NCBI GenBank assembly: GCA_029783825.1
Contig: JAREIK010018588.1
Coordinates: forward strand, 127,501 to 191,500
From: Sapria himalayana
Lineage: Eukaryota > Streptophyta > Magnoliopsida > Malpighiales > Rafflesiaceae
Direction of reading: 5' to 3'
DNA: 64,000 bases
Under the pieces are notes generated by a model. It did no database searches. It saw only the letters and a list, made by a program, of their open reading frames with translations, and was not told the DNA's origin. Below, one piece after another: positions 11,301 through 20,964 of this stretch. Within the stretch, counting starts at the first letter, position 1; each line of letters begins with the position of its first letter. Both the position numbers and the translations under genes were made by a program.

Positions 11301-12460
11301 ATAAGATACCATGGGCTAACCAGCGAACCTTTTGAATAAGATAATTCAATCAGCTGCCAAAACAAAAGTGAGTTCCGGTGATGTTGACGAGGGCATGTAA
11401 TGGATATACTAAACTCGCTGAATGCTTTATAGCTTATAGCCTTGATACTCGTTTCCAAGTATTCCGCTGATTCTTAATCGCTCGTTCGTAAGCATTTTTC
11501 CTTCTCTTATTAGAAGAAGGCAGCATGTGCTATGGACTACCAACTCAGAATCTGGAAGCACTTGAACCTGTCATTCACTTGCGTCGCTTCCGGTTCTCAT
11601 CTTCAAACCAATTTTAAGAACTAGGATAGCTTGAAAAGGCTAGGAAACGAGACTATCCAGTCCTAATCTACTTGGAAGTAACATCTGAACATGCTGGGAG
11701 GACACTAGCTTAATCGCTTATATGCTTTATAGCTCTATATACTCGCTCAATCACTCTATAGATGAATGGCACATACCACCCAGCATTGGCCTACGAGCTT
11801 ATACTCAATTCCTATCCTCTTACTAGCTTACTTTTTTTCTCACTTCCGAATCGGCACAACTACTTTCAGTCACTATTATATCCTTCCCTCTGGTCGAGCT
11901 TTCTCTTTTCTATCCTGATCTCTCGCTCGCTTATATACTCGCTACGCTAGATGCTCTATAGCTCGCTCAATCGCTCGTTTGCTTAATCACTTCGCTCGCT
12001 TTCTATCATCTATCAGAAGTTGTCAATCTCTTGCTTACCTAACAACTAATAGCAAGCACCCATCCCGAAAACAGCCCAAAGAAAAAAAAGACAGCAAAGA
12101 AAGCTACTTTCTTTTTGAAAGAAAAGATCCACGGGGAGAAGCAGCTGACTGCTGCTTCCTCCACTACAACAGGTAGTTATGGATTCCGAAAAGGAAGGGG
12201 GATGAGCCGGGCTAGTCAGTCCTTGTCCGCTTGCTCCACAAAGTTACCATCAGAGATTGAACCGCACAAGCAAGAGATGGCAGCTAGACAGAAGGAAGTT
12301 TTTACTTTACCCCAGATGCACTCTTCTCTTGGAAGAACAAGAAGATTCTTCTAGGTTGAAGCTGACCGCTCCGTGGGATTCTGATCTTTGGAGACAAGCA
12401 GCGATATCTGGATTCCCCAATCCCAAACATATTCAGATAGTTTAAGATGTGAGAAAGAGA
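8302..12460. other. Mitochondrial-type spacer with short repeats, no gene seen
   Basis: No known gene was recognised in 4.1 kb. Small repeats are visible. CGTACAGTAGATGGTTTT occurs at 8895-8912 and 8972-8989, and GGTTTTGAATGGGATTG at 8773-8789 and 8907-8923. The stretch from about 11,190 to 12,000 is enriched in GCGAG/CTCGC motifs (for example at 11,190-11,220 and 11,920-12,000) that look like a scattered short-repeat family. Open frames of 60-80 codons are unremarkable. Confidence 0.5.
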
Positions 12461-12468
12461 GAGTTAGG
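12461..12468. repeat. Left target-site duplication of the hAT element
   Basis: GAGTTAGG directly precedes the left terminal repeat and pairs with GAGTCAGG at 16,320-16,327. Seven of eight bases match. An 8-bp duplication is diagnostic of hAT superfamily insertion. The single T/C difference is probably a later mutation. Confidence 0.85.
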
Positions 12469-12489
12469 TAGAGGTGTCAAACGGGCCGG
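12469..12489 (+). repeat. hAT left terminal inverted repeat
   Basis: These 21 bases are the exact reverse complement of 16,299-16,319. On the right side the repeat is followed inward by an extra (GCCGG)2 before similarity resumes with the GCCC-AACACG region, so the extended ends differ by a small indel. Confidence 0.93.
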
Positions 12490-12672
12490 CCCAGCACGGC
12501 ACGGCCCGTTTTTCCCGTGCCCCGCCGTGCTACCGTGCCGTGCCCGGCACGGCACGGTATTTTAAAGTCGGGCACGGCACGGCCCGTGGGCACGGTTCGG
12601 CCGTGCCGTGCCCGGCCCGCTCGGGCACGTTTGCTCAACCGGGGTCCGGGTCCCGGGAGCCAAGAGGCAACA

Positions 12673-12713
12673 GCAACACGCAACCGGCAACACTGTTGCC
12701 GGTTGCGTGTTGC
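12673..12713. repeat. 41-bp perfect palindrome (20-bp arms, 1-base centre)
   Basis: The left arm GCAACACGCAACCGGCAACA (12,673-12,692) is exactly complementary to 12,694-12,713, with a single C at 12,693 between. The palindrome lies in the left subterminal region of the hAT element, on the side downstream of the transposase gene. It could extrude as a cruciform or form a terminator-like RNA hairpin in the 3' part of the transposase transcript. Function is not established. Confidence 0.95.
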
Positions 12714-12779
12714 AACAGCCAAGCACGGGCACGGGCGCACGGCCCGTGCTTGGCACTTGGCACTTTGACTTGGCAGAAT

Positions 12780-13227
12780 AAAAAAAATTTTTTTTTTAAA
12801 TTTTTTTATTATTTTTCTGTTTATCTTTATTTAAGTTTATGTAATAAATAAAAAATAAAATTTTTTGTAAAAAATATTACATTTAAAATTAAATGTAAGT
12901 ATGTAAAAAAAAAATTAGAAAATTTATTTTTTTTTTCAATTAAGTTTAGCATTTTTTAATATTATAATGTATTAATTAAATATTAAGATTTAAAGTTAAT
13001 AAATTTTAAAATAATATTTAAATCTTAAATTAATAATTAAATACATTAAGTTAGTAAAAATTTTAATTAAAAAAAATTTAAACTACGCAAATAAAAATTA
13101 CCATTCATGCTTTTGAAACCAAAACTCCGAAAAAAAAAGTATAAGTTTCAACTTCAACACAACGTATAATACAAAGTACAAACAAAGCGTATAAAAAAAA
13201 ATATCGAAAAAAAAGAGCAGATGAGCA
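12780..13227. other. AT-rich 3' flank of the hAT transposase gene
   Basis: About 300 bases of almost pure A/T follow the GC-rich left end. On the transcribed (reverse) strand this would hold the 3' untranslated region, and AATAAA-like signals are possible in several places. No second gene is seen. Confidence 0.6.
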
Positions 13228-15357
13228 TCAATCGTCAAGCGGCATATAATGAGAATCATCAGCCGCAACATCAAGATCAGTATCATATGGGTCATCATCA
13301 TCGGCAATCAGCTCCTCCGCCATCGTAGTGGATGTGGATGCGACTGCAGTGTCTATCATAGTCCCAGCTTCAGCACGATCACTGATGCTAAATCTCGATT
13401 CCTCCCAATCCTTCAAACATGCCAAAGCCTCAACCATATCTGGACGTAATCTCGATCTCCTATCCGAAATCACGTTCACTGCAACAGAAAAAGTAGACTC
13501 CGATGCTACGCTCGACACCGGAGGAGTCAGTAGATCCCATGCCATCCTAGATAGCACGGGATAGGCGGACTCATATGATTTCCACCACTGTAATAAATCA
13601 AGATTCTTATTGTCAGAAGGTGATAGGATTGAGCAGTAATCGGTATCTAAGTACCGAGACAGCTCGCTCCTATGTGAAGGTCCACCCCTACGTTTCCCCC
13701 TCGCTAGGTTAATGGAATAATCGTCATCTCCGAACAAGGTATCAGTGTCCGTACTCACAGTCTCACCACCACCACCACCACCACCATACCTAGTATCGTA
13801 GTATGTGAACAGGTCTGTCAACTTCTCGTAAATGAACCCTTCAGGTGGCTCTTCCAGGTTCATGCACGAGGAAATGAAAGTCAGTGTGTTTTCAACCCCT
13901 TCCACCTTAGCCCTAGGGTCCATGCATGCTGCGAGGCAATAAAGAGATGGAATGGTGGACCAGTACTTCAGGTACTTGGTCTCCATCTCTGCAACCATAT
14001 GGCTAAGCATCGGGTCCGCTCGATACTTCCTAAACATGCTACTAATGTTGCATATGCAACGAAGTGCAATGCAAGTGGTGGGCGTATACACCGACGAACA
14101 CATGTTCGTCGTGTCATAAAATATCTTCAGGAATTTCATAAATGAAATTCCTGAATCCCAGTCAGTGTCGTCAACAATAAGTACGCCACTCTTACTATTG
14201 ACGTAGTCGGATATCACGTGTTCGTATCCAACACATGATTCCAACATCAGGTACGTGTAATTCCAACGATGTCTCACATCAGATTGGAATTTCTTCTTCT
14301 TAAGATTCGCAGACAAACAGAGATTACCAAACTCTTGTAGTCTGCGAGGAGTGCGAATATACTTGAGTGCATTGCGTATATTTTCCAACGCGGGGGAACA
14401 CACCTTCATACCCGCTTGAACTATCAGGTTAATAACATGACACATGCATCTGACATGAAATATCTCTCCTAAAGGTGCGTCTCTAATATTCCTAACAAAC
14501 ATATTGATCGCTACTCCATTATTCGCAGCATTATCGAAAGTGACACTAAAAATTTTATTTTGAATTTTATATTCCCTAAATATTTTCATCATACACTCAA
14601 AAATGGCCGGGCCATCATGAGGATGAAGAATCTCTGTGAATCCTAATATTTTTTTATTTATTGTCCAGTTTGAATCGACATAATGACTAGTGATACATGC
14701 ATAAGAATAATCATCATGACATGTCCATATATCGGACGTCACGGACACCACTCCACTAAATGCCAAAAATTCCTTAATTATTTTTTGTTTTTCTAACTTA
14801 TATATCTTTAGTATGTCACTCCTAGATGTGGACCTAGGAATCCTACGATAGGATGGCTGAAAATAAGTCTGCATGATGCGCACTACCCTCGGATCTTCCG
14901 AAAATCTGATCGGAAGACCCATCAATGTGATGAGCCTGGCCATGCCGTCCCTACCCAACTCGCTGGAGTATACGAAGGGAGTAATCTTTGAGACTGAACT
15001 CGATCCAGTCTCAAAAAATGTAGTGCCAAGTTGGGTTTGCCTAGGATCTAACGGTCCATGTTTTTTGGAGCATATTTCAGCATGCCTCTTTAGGTGCCCA
15101 GTCCCACATGTACTCTTGCATGTTAAAAGTCGCATACAATATTTGCACTGTGCCATTTCATGTTCCTCACCCCTAACATCTAATTGTGTTATTATTTTAA
15201 AATGTGTCCAAACTACAGAAGTCCTCCTAGTTTTTTGTTTTTTAGAACTTTGGGCTGTGATGACAGGAGAAACCAAAGTTTCAGGAGCCACAGACGTTTG
15301 TGTAACACTAACATTTTCATTTTCAAAATTTAAATTTGTGTTAGGTGAATTTGTCAT
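13228..15357 (-). CDS. hAT transposase with BED zinc finger, intact, 709 aa
   Basis: This is the cut-and-paste transposase of the surrounding element. Residues 46-97 form a BED zinc finger: W50, C71, C74, H88 and H92 in the order C-x2-C-x13-H-x3-H. This finger is the DNA-binding part. The RNase H-like catalytic core follows. It has SVTSDIW with the first acidic residue (D209), SVTFDNAANN with the second (D275), the CMCHVINL motif (304-311) and RHRWNYTY (362-369). The C-terminal hAT dimerisation domain runs from about 567 to 651. It has WWKSYESAYPVLSRMAWDLL and ASESTFS, which I take to carry the third acidic residue, then the RLRP and ALACLKDW tail. Length matches plant RICESLEEPER/Ac-like transposases. 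A run of seven glycines (525-531) comes from a CAC/GGT triplet repeat. The start chosen is the first methionine. No intron or stop is visible. Confidence 0.95.
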   Translation of the reverse strand: MTNSPNTNLNFENENVSVTQTSVAPETLVSPVITAQSSKKQKTRRTSVVWTHFKIITQLDVRGEEHEMAQCKYCMRLLTCKSTCGTGHLKRHAEICSKKHGPLDPRQTQLGTTFFETGSSSVSKITPFVYSSELGRDGMARLITLMGLPIRFSEDPRVVRIMQTYFQPSYRRIPRSTSRSDILKIYKLEKQKIIKEFLAFSGVVSVTSDIWTCHDDYSYACITSHYVDSNWTINKKILGFTEILHPHDGPAIFECMMKIFREYKIQNKIFSVTFDNAANNGVAINMFVRNIRDAPLGEIFHVRCMCHVINLIVQAGMKVCSPALENIRNALKYIRTPRRLQEFGNLCLSANLKKKKFQSDVRHRWNYTYLMLESCVGYEHVISDYVNSKSGVLIVDDTDWDSGISFMKFLKIFYDTTNMCSSVYTPTTCIALRCICNISSMFRKYRADPMLSHMVAEMETKYLKYWSTIPSLYCLAACMDPRAKVEGVENTLTFISSCMNLEEPPEGFIYEKLTDLFTYYDTRYGGGGGGGETVSTDTDTLFGDDDYSINLARGKRRGGPSHRSELSRYLDTDYCSILSPSDNKNLDLLQWWKSYESAYPVLSRMAWDLLTPPVSSVASESTFSVAVNVISDRRSRLRPDMVEALACLKDWEESRFSISDRAEAGTMIDTAVASTSTTMAEELIADDDDPYDTDLDVAADDSHYMPLDD

Positions 15358-16078
15358 TTTTTATTTTTCGTACTTTTTTCTAGAGAGAGAAGCTTTAGAG
15401 AGAGAAAATAAAAAAAAAAGCAAATTATATTACCCGGTAAAAGCAATGAGGTCACTCACGTGCAAGATGCACCGCAGCCCGCAGGAAGCTTTGATGTTCA
15501 AAACTCAAGTTGAGTTTCACGAAAATCCAAGCCGAAATCAAAAACACGAGGGCCGAGAGAGAGAAGCACTGATTATGTGAGAGAGAGAAAATATAGAGAG
15601 GATTAATGTTTTTGAAAAACATAAATTTTATAGGGAGGGGGGTAGAATTTATAGGATGATTAAAGTTTTTTTTTTTTTAAAAAATTATTTTTTTATTATT
15701 TTTTTGAATTTTTTTATTATTTTTAAGGGGCAGAATCACGAGGACCGTCGGATTCTGCCCCCTAGCCTTTGGAGTCGAATCCAAGGGCTGAAAATCGCTC
15801 TAAATTTCAAAATTTTTTTTTTCCCGTTAGATATATCGATTTTCTTGGTTTTCGGCAGAAAATACCGCGGGTCGGGTCTGTTTGGACCCGACCCGCGGTC
15901 TTTTAACCGGGGGGGGCCCTGAGCGGCTGAGCCTGATGTGTCGAGTGACTCGAGTCACGACTCAGTGAGTCGTGACTCGTGACCGTGAGTCGCGACTCAC
16001 GCCACGGCACGCGTGGCACGCCGCCAGTGCCACGCGTGCCTGCGGGACCGGCACGGGATGGACCCGTGCCGGCGTGCC
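15358..16078 (-). promoter_or_regulatory. Putative 5' leader and promoter region of the hAT transposase
   Basis: This sequence lies between the transposase start codon and the GC-rich right end. It contains purine-rich GAGAGAGA runs close to the start (15,380-15,410 and 15,555-15,600), T-rich stretches, and a self-complementary pair GACCGCGGGTC-type arms near 15,865-15,900. A promoter is expected here from gene position. I cannot assign a TATA box with confidence. Confidence 0.45.
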
Positions 16079-16088
16079 GTGCCGGGCC

Positions 16089-16193
16089 AGGCACGGCACG
16101 GCTCGTGCCAGGCACGGCACGGCTCGTGCCAGGCACGGCACGGCTCGTGCCAGGCACGGCACGGCTCGTGCCAGGCACGGCACGAATCGTGCC
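16089..16193. repeat. Five 21-bp tandem units in the hAT right subterminal region
   Basis: The unit begins AGGCACGGCACGGCTCGTGC and repeats at 16,089, 16,110, 16,131, 16,152 and 16,173. The last copy has AA instead of GC in the middle. Similar GCACGG motifs are dispersed near the left end. Repeated subterminal motifs are typical binding sites of hAT transposases, probably read by the BED finger. That role is inferred. Confidence 0.9.
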
Positions 16194-16298
16194 TTGCTTC
16201 GCCCGGGCACGGCACGGGCCCGGGCACGGTTTTTGAACGTGCTGGGCCGGCCCAGGCACGGCCGAACCGTGCCGTGCCTCGTGTTGGGCCGGCCCGGC

Positions 16299-16319
16299 CC
16301 GGCCCGTTTGACACCTCTA
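16299..16319 (-). repeat. hAT right terminal inverted repeat
   Basis: This is the reverse complement of the left terminus at 12,469-12,489, ending CCCGTTTGACACCTCTA. It is directly followed by the target duplication copy. Confidence 0.93.
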
Positions 16320-16327
16320 GAGTCAGG
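16320..16327. repeat. Right target-site duplication of the hAT element
   Basis: GAGTCAGG matches GAGTTAGG at 12,461-12,468 in seven of eight positions, as expected for an hAT insertion that has since picked up one mutation. Confidence 0.85.
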
Positions 16328-17394
16328 CTTTGAAGTGAGGAAATTAAACACTGTCTATTCTGATCTTTCAGTCAATCAACCCGAGACTGTTGCCCCCAAT
16401 TTCTTTTTTGAGTAGGCATTCATTCTAGTCTTTTCGCACTTAAGCCTCTTCTTGGAGTTAGGGGCTTTCCCCACTGAGCGGTCAGGCTAAAAGTGGAGAA
16501 TCATGCCTAGTGGCAAGCCTAAACCGCAATGTCATCGAAAAGGCAAGCAAGTAAAGTAACTGACTCATCAATCGATTTCCCACCCATGCGAGTCGAGGAA
16601 ATGGGAATGAATGCTGCCGTATAAGGCTTTTAGAAAGAAATGCCTTCTCCTCCCCCATTGGTCGAGTGGCTATCGCTCCGAGGGTGAGGATCAAGGGCCT
16701 TGCTTGTTTAGTTTGAGCATTCCGAACTATGCCATCTATTAGCTTAGTGCGACGCGCACCCATTATGATCGAGTAAGTTGACTTCTTTTCTGCTTTCTAG
16801 CTAGATTGAGTTGATAGGGGCCTCTTGTAGAACGAAATTCCCTGTCTATGATTTTCGTCTATGCTTTGGGGCAAGCGGCTAAATCTTATGGATAACATTT
16901 CGCAGATCTGCTGTCCATAGCAAGTTGGGATGAGCAGCCGATATGCCGATCGGAGTTCCGCTCTTCACTACCAACCCTCTCTCTTCTTATTCAAGAGTAC
17001 CTTCATGAGTACCTACTTGTTCTCCTTTTTCGCTATTGTCTGATTTTTGGTCCAACCCTCCCACCGCCGACCGGGGTCTTCTCTCGGGGATGGGTCACAA
17101 ACAAGTCGAAGAGATAAATAAGAATTCTGGTTTATACACCTTTCGGGAAGCGAAGCCTGAGGACTGGGGACCACACGAGGATGGAACAAAGATCTTAAGA
17201 GCGAAGTGTATGCTTCACAAGGCTTCACCGATTGAGAATACGCTATGTCATGGCACGTTTTGGAAGGGCAGCTTCGAAAGCTTAAACTACTGGCGTTTTC
17301 TGACCAATAACAGGTTTAAAGTTCCAGTTCCCATTGCTATCCAGTAATTAAACAATTTGAGGAAAGAAAAGAGGATATGCTGTAGCATATTATA
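16328..17394. other. Mitochondrial-type spacer with an unrecognised 103-codon frame
   Basis: The segment resumes the sequence interrupted at 12,468. The best frame is 17,036-17,347 on the plus strand (103 codons), containing HKQVEEINKNSGLYTF and KPEDWGPHEDGTKILRAKC. Its composition is protein-like, but I know no family that matches. It could be a mitochondrial orf or a relic. Nothing else is supported. Confidence 0.35.
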
Positions 17395-17520
17395 TTAATG
17401 GCTTATCCAGCAACCAGTTATCAGTCCAAAAGTGAGTTTCAGTTCCATCTTCAATAAGCCAACGAGAATTATCAATGGAAATTCTTTCAGACCAAAGCTT
17501 TGAATAATTTGGAGAAGGTG
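17395..17520 (-). pseudogene. LINE (non-LTR retrotransposon) fragment, C-terminal region of ORF2
   Basis: Read on the reverse strand, about 40 codons translate as SKLWSERISIDNS followed by RWLIEDGTETHFWTDNWLL. The R-W-x-I-G/E-D-G-x-FW-x-D-x-W pattern is a hallmark of plant L1-type ORF2 proteins, just after the reverse transcriptase. No longer open frame surrounds it, so this is a short dead fragment. Like the copia piece at 2290 it was probably acquired by the mitochondrial genome from the nucleus. Confidence 0.75.
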
Positions 17521-18420
17521 TTTTCTTTAGCTAATGCTCTTAGAAATGGTACATAAACCCTAGTTAGTTCCTGCCATCTATGCTGCTTCTAGGTGATCAA
17601 TGGAGACAAATGCTTTTGACTTTCTTGCCCTTGGCCGAACTTCCTTAATCCCAGCTTCGCTAAACCCACCTCACGGTCCTATGCCTCGAAGCTGCCTTTC
17701 TTAACTAGACGAATAGGAGAGTCAGAAGGGCTTGGCTGATGGACTAGTTAGAGTTTTTGGACGATCGAATCAAAGACTTGTTGCCTAGAAGTTTCAAGCT
17801 TAGCTCGTCTTTCCTGCTATGATTCCGAAAATAGTCACTAGTTAACCGAGTGAAAGAGCTTAAATAGTCTCTGCCATTGCAGGTCCTTTATTTATGAATG
17901 CTAAATCTGAACTGATTTACAAGTCAAGTCTTCTTAGTCTGCATCCATTCCTTCATCCCTTGAGTACAAAGGGATATGCATAAGCTGTTACAAACTCTGC
18001 TACTATTGATATTGAATGCCCTGCTAGTCTGAGTGCTACAGAAGTAGCAGCAACGCAATGGTGCGCTACGCTAAGAAGGTGATGAAAAGGATCTCTTCGG
18101 TAAAGACTAGCTCCCTAGCTTCCTGAAAAGAGAGGAGCACTGTTCAAACTGCCTTAGCCTGCTAACAGGATAGGCCTTACTTGACTACTACAACTTAGAT
18201 AGAAAGCATTGGTAGCGTACTGCCTTGCCCAGAATAGCAGGACGGATACTGACAGACTGCTTGAAAGTGCTTTGCTACTCCTTCGCTTGGAATGAACCCG
18301 CGTTGGAGAGCTTGAAAGCGGCTTGCCTGGCACTCATTCATACTCAAAGAGATTGGACTGAAACCATACTACTAGGTCGTCATTCCCTCTTCCTTCTCGT
18401 TCTTCCCCTAAGAAGAACAA
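17521..18420. other. Last part of the mitochondrial-type segment, no gene seen
   Basis: No family is recognised. A frame from 18,225 runs into the tetranucleotide array and is not a gene. At the very end GTTCTT (18,399-18,404) and AAGAAC (18,413-18,418) form a small inverted repeat two bases before the array starts. Ordinary sequence changes abruptly to TCTA repeats at about 18,421. Confidence 0.5.
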
Positions 18421-20174
18421 GTCTATCTTTCTATCTATCTATTTATCTATCTGTCTATCTGCTTATTTGTCTATATATCTATCTATCTATCTGGTTATAT
18501 GTATATCTATCTATTTGTATGTCTATTTGTCTATCTTTCTATCACTCTATCTATATATCTATTTATATGTCTCTCTATTTGTCTATATGTGTCTATATGT
18601 GTATATGTGTATATTTCTATTTGTTTATCTGTCTATGTATATATCTGTCAATCTATCTTTCTATCTGTCTATCTCTATATCTGTCTATCTGTCTATCTTT
18701 CTATCTCTCTATCTATATATATGTCTATCAGTCTATCTGTCTATTTGTCAATCTGTCTTTCTATCTATATGTCTATCTTTCTATCTTTCTAATTGTCTAT
18801 CTATATGTCTGTCTATCTATCAGTCTTTCAGTCTATTTGTCTATCTGAATATTTATCTTTTAATATATCTATGTGTCTGAAAGTCTACATGTTTATCTTT
18901 CTATCTATCTATTGGTCTATCAATATATCTGTAAATCTATCTATCTATCTGTCTGTCTTTTTTTCTATCTCTATGTATGTCTATCTTTCTATCTATCTAT
19001 CTATCTATTTATATATCAACTTGTCAATCTATCTATTTGTATATTTATCTATCTATATATCTATATATCTGCATATATATATATATATATATCTCTCTCT
19101 ATAGCTATCTATTAGTCTATTTTTCTAACTGTCTATCTATCTATATCTGTATCTTTCTATATGGCTATCTATTTATATGTCTATCTATCTATATGACTAT
19201 CTGACTATCTATCAATCTATCAATCTATGTTCTATCTATCTGTCTATCTATCTATTTGTTTATCTATCTATCTGTCTATCTATCTATTTGACTATCTGTC
19301 TATTTGACAATCTTTCTATCTATCTATATAGCTATTTGTATATCCTTCTAAATATCTATCTTTTTAACTACCTATCTGCATATCTATCTTTCTATCTAAT
19401 TATCTATCTGTATTTCTTTCAATCTATCGACCTATCTATCTGATTCTATTTATTTGTTTATTTATTTATGTATCTTAATGTCTACCTGTCTATATGTCTA
19501 TTTATCAATCTATCAAACTTTCTATCTATCTATTTGTCTAACAATCAAATTGTGTTTCTCCCTACCCATCTATTAATAAATCAGTATATATGTTTATCTA
19601 AATATATGTGTATATGTCTATATGTTTATTGGTATGACAGTATATCTTTCTTTCTTTATTTATTTTTTGTATATATCAATCTATCTTTTATCTGTCTATC
19701 TGTGTAACAATATATATATATATATATATCTATCTGTATTTCTATCTATCAATCTATATATATATAAATATATATATGTATATCTATCTAACTATTTATC
19801 ATTCTAGGTGTATATCATTCTACGTGTCAATCTATATATCTCTCTATATCTCTATTTATCCATCTATCTATAAGTCTATCTTTCCATTTGTCTATCTATC
19901 TATCTATATTTCTGTATATCTAACTAACTAACTAACTAACTATTTGTCTGTTTATCTATCTATATGTCTATTTATCTAATGTATATCTTTTTATATGTAT
20001 ATCTATCTATATAACTATCTACTTATCTACCTATCTTTCTATCTATCTATCTTTCTCTTAATCTAACTATGTATCAGTCAATCTATGTATTTATTTATCT
20101 GCCAAACTAGCTATCTGCCTATCTTTCAAATGTCTATCTGTCAATCAATCAATCAATCAATTTTTCTGTCTGTG

Positions 20175-20207
<33 letters not shown>

Positions 20208-20719
20208 ATCAATATATTTACTTGTATACCTGTCTATCTATCTGTCTGTCTATCTATTTATTTATCTTTCTATCTATCTGTCTGTGTGTCTATCTATCTA
20301 TCTATAATTATATCTATCTATCTATTAATGCATATATCTATCTATCTATAAATTTATTTTTATATCTATCTATTTGTGTATATTTCTTTATGTCTATCTA
20401 TATAATTGTCTATCTATCTATCTATCTATTTTAGTATCTATCTATATGTCTATCTTATCTATATATATATTTATCTAACTATCTATCTATATATCTATCT
20501 ATCTATATATCTATCTATGTGTCTATCTATCTATATGTCTATCTATCTATCTATCTCTCTATCTATTTATCTAACTATCAATCTGTCTATCTACCTATCT
20601 ATCTATATATCTATATGCCTATCAACCTATTTGTATATCTATTTATTTTTCTATCTGTCTATCTGTATATCTATCTATATATCTACCTCTCTATTTATCT
20701 ATCTATATATCTGTCTATA

Positions 20720-20724
<5 letters not shown>

Positions 20725-20768
<44 letters not shown>
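20725..20768. repeat. TA then GT dinucleotide island in the array
   Basis: About 30 bases of (TA)n pass directly into (GT)n before the tetramer pattern resumes. Comparable pure (TA)n islands lie at 19,073-19,092, 19,711-19,729, 23,005-23,035 and 29,290-29,314. They probably arose by slippage from TATA variants of the tetramer. Confidence 0.9.
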
Positions 20769-20930
20769 ATGTATATATGTATATTAGTCTACCTATCTAT
20801 TGTTTATCTATCTATATATTTGTCAATTTGTCTATCTGTCTATCTGTCTATTTGTTTTTCTATCTATTTCTGTATCTATCAATCTGTCTATCTTTCTATC
20901 TATTTATTTATTTATCTAACTATATATATA

Positions 20931-20964
<34 letters not shown>

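Larger units (their letters stand above)
12469..16319 (-). mobile_element. Complete hAT superfamily DNA transposon, 3,851 bp
   Basis: The element is bounded by 21-bp inverted repeats that begin TAGAGGTGTCAAACGGGCCG on each end, and by an 8-bp target duplication matching at 7 of 8 positions. It carries one long intact transposase frame on the reverse strand (13,228-15,357). The termini are very GC-rich and full of GCACGG motifs, while the 3' untranslated side (12,780-13,080) is extremely AT-rich. GC-rich subterminal motif clusters are where hAT transposases usually bind. Nothing visible disables the element, so it could be autonomous or recently so. It lies inside the mitochondrial-type segment, which shows that the segment was already nuclear when it inserted. 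Confidence 0.95.
1..18420. other. Mitochondrial-type DNA segment, probably a NUMT, interrupted by a hAT element
   Basis: This stretch has moderate GC content, and its one clear resident gene is nad9, which is mitochondrial in flowering plants. Its intergenic character, with scattered remnants of nuclear retroelements and short direct repeats, is typical of plant mitochondrial genomes. It is probably nuclear now. nad9 carries a frameshift and stops, a hAT element with an 8-bp target duplication has inserted at 12,469-16,319, and the right end runs straight into a giant tetranucleotide array. The mitochondrial origin of the parts away from nad9 is inferred from character, not from recognised genes. 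A chimaeric assembly joining mitochondrial and nuclear reads is the main alternative. Confidence 0.75.

Noticed and set aside
12474..12851. Arg/Ala/Pro/Gly-rich frames on both strands at the hAT ends (also 15,903-16,415)
   Set aside because: They are translations of GC-rich subterminal repeats inside a transposon, overlap in many frames and contain no protein motif.
14873..15580. Plus-strand frame of 235 codons opposite the transposase
   Set aside because: It is the antisense shadow of the hAT transposase gene, with no family resemblance.
1..18420. Active mitochondrial genome segment
   Set aside because: The broken nad9, the hAT insertion with an 8-bp target duplication and the junction with a nuclear-type array argue for a nuclear copy, although an assembly chimera is not excluded.
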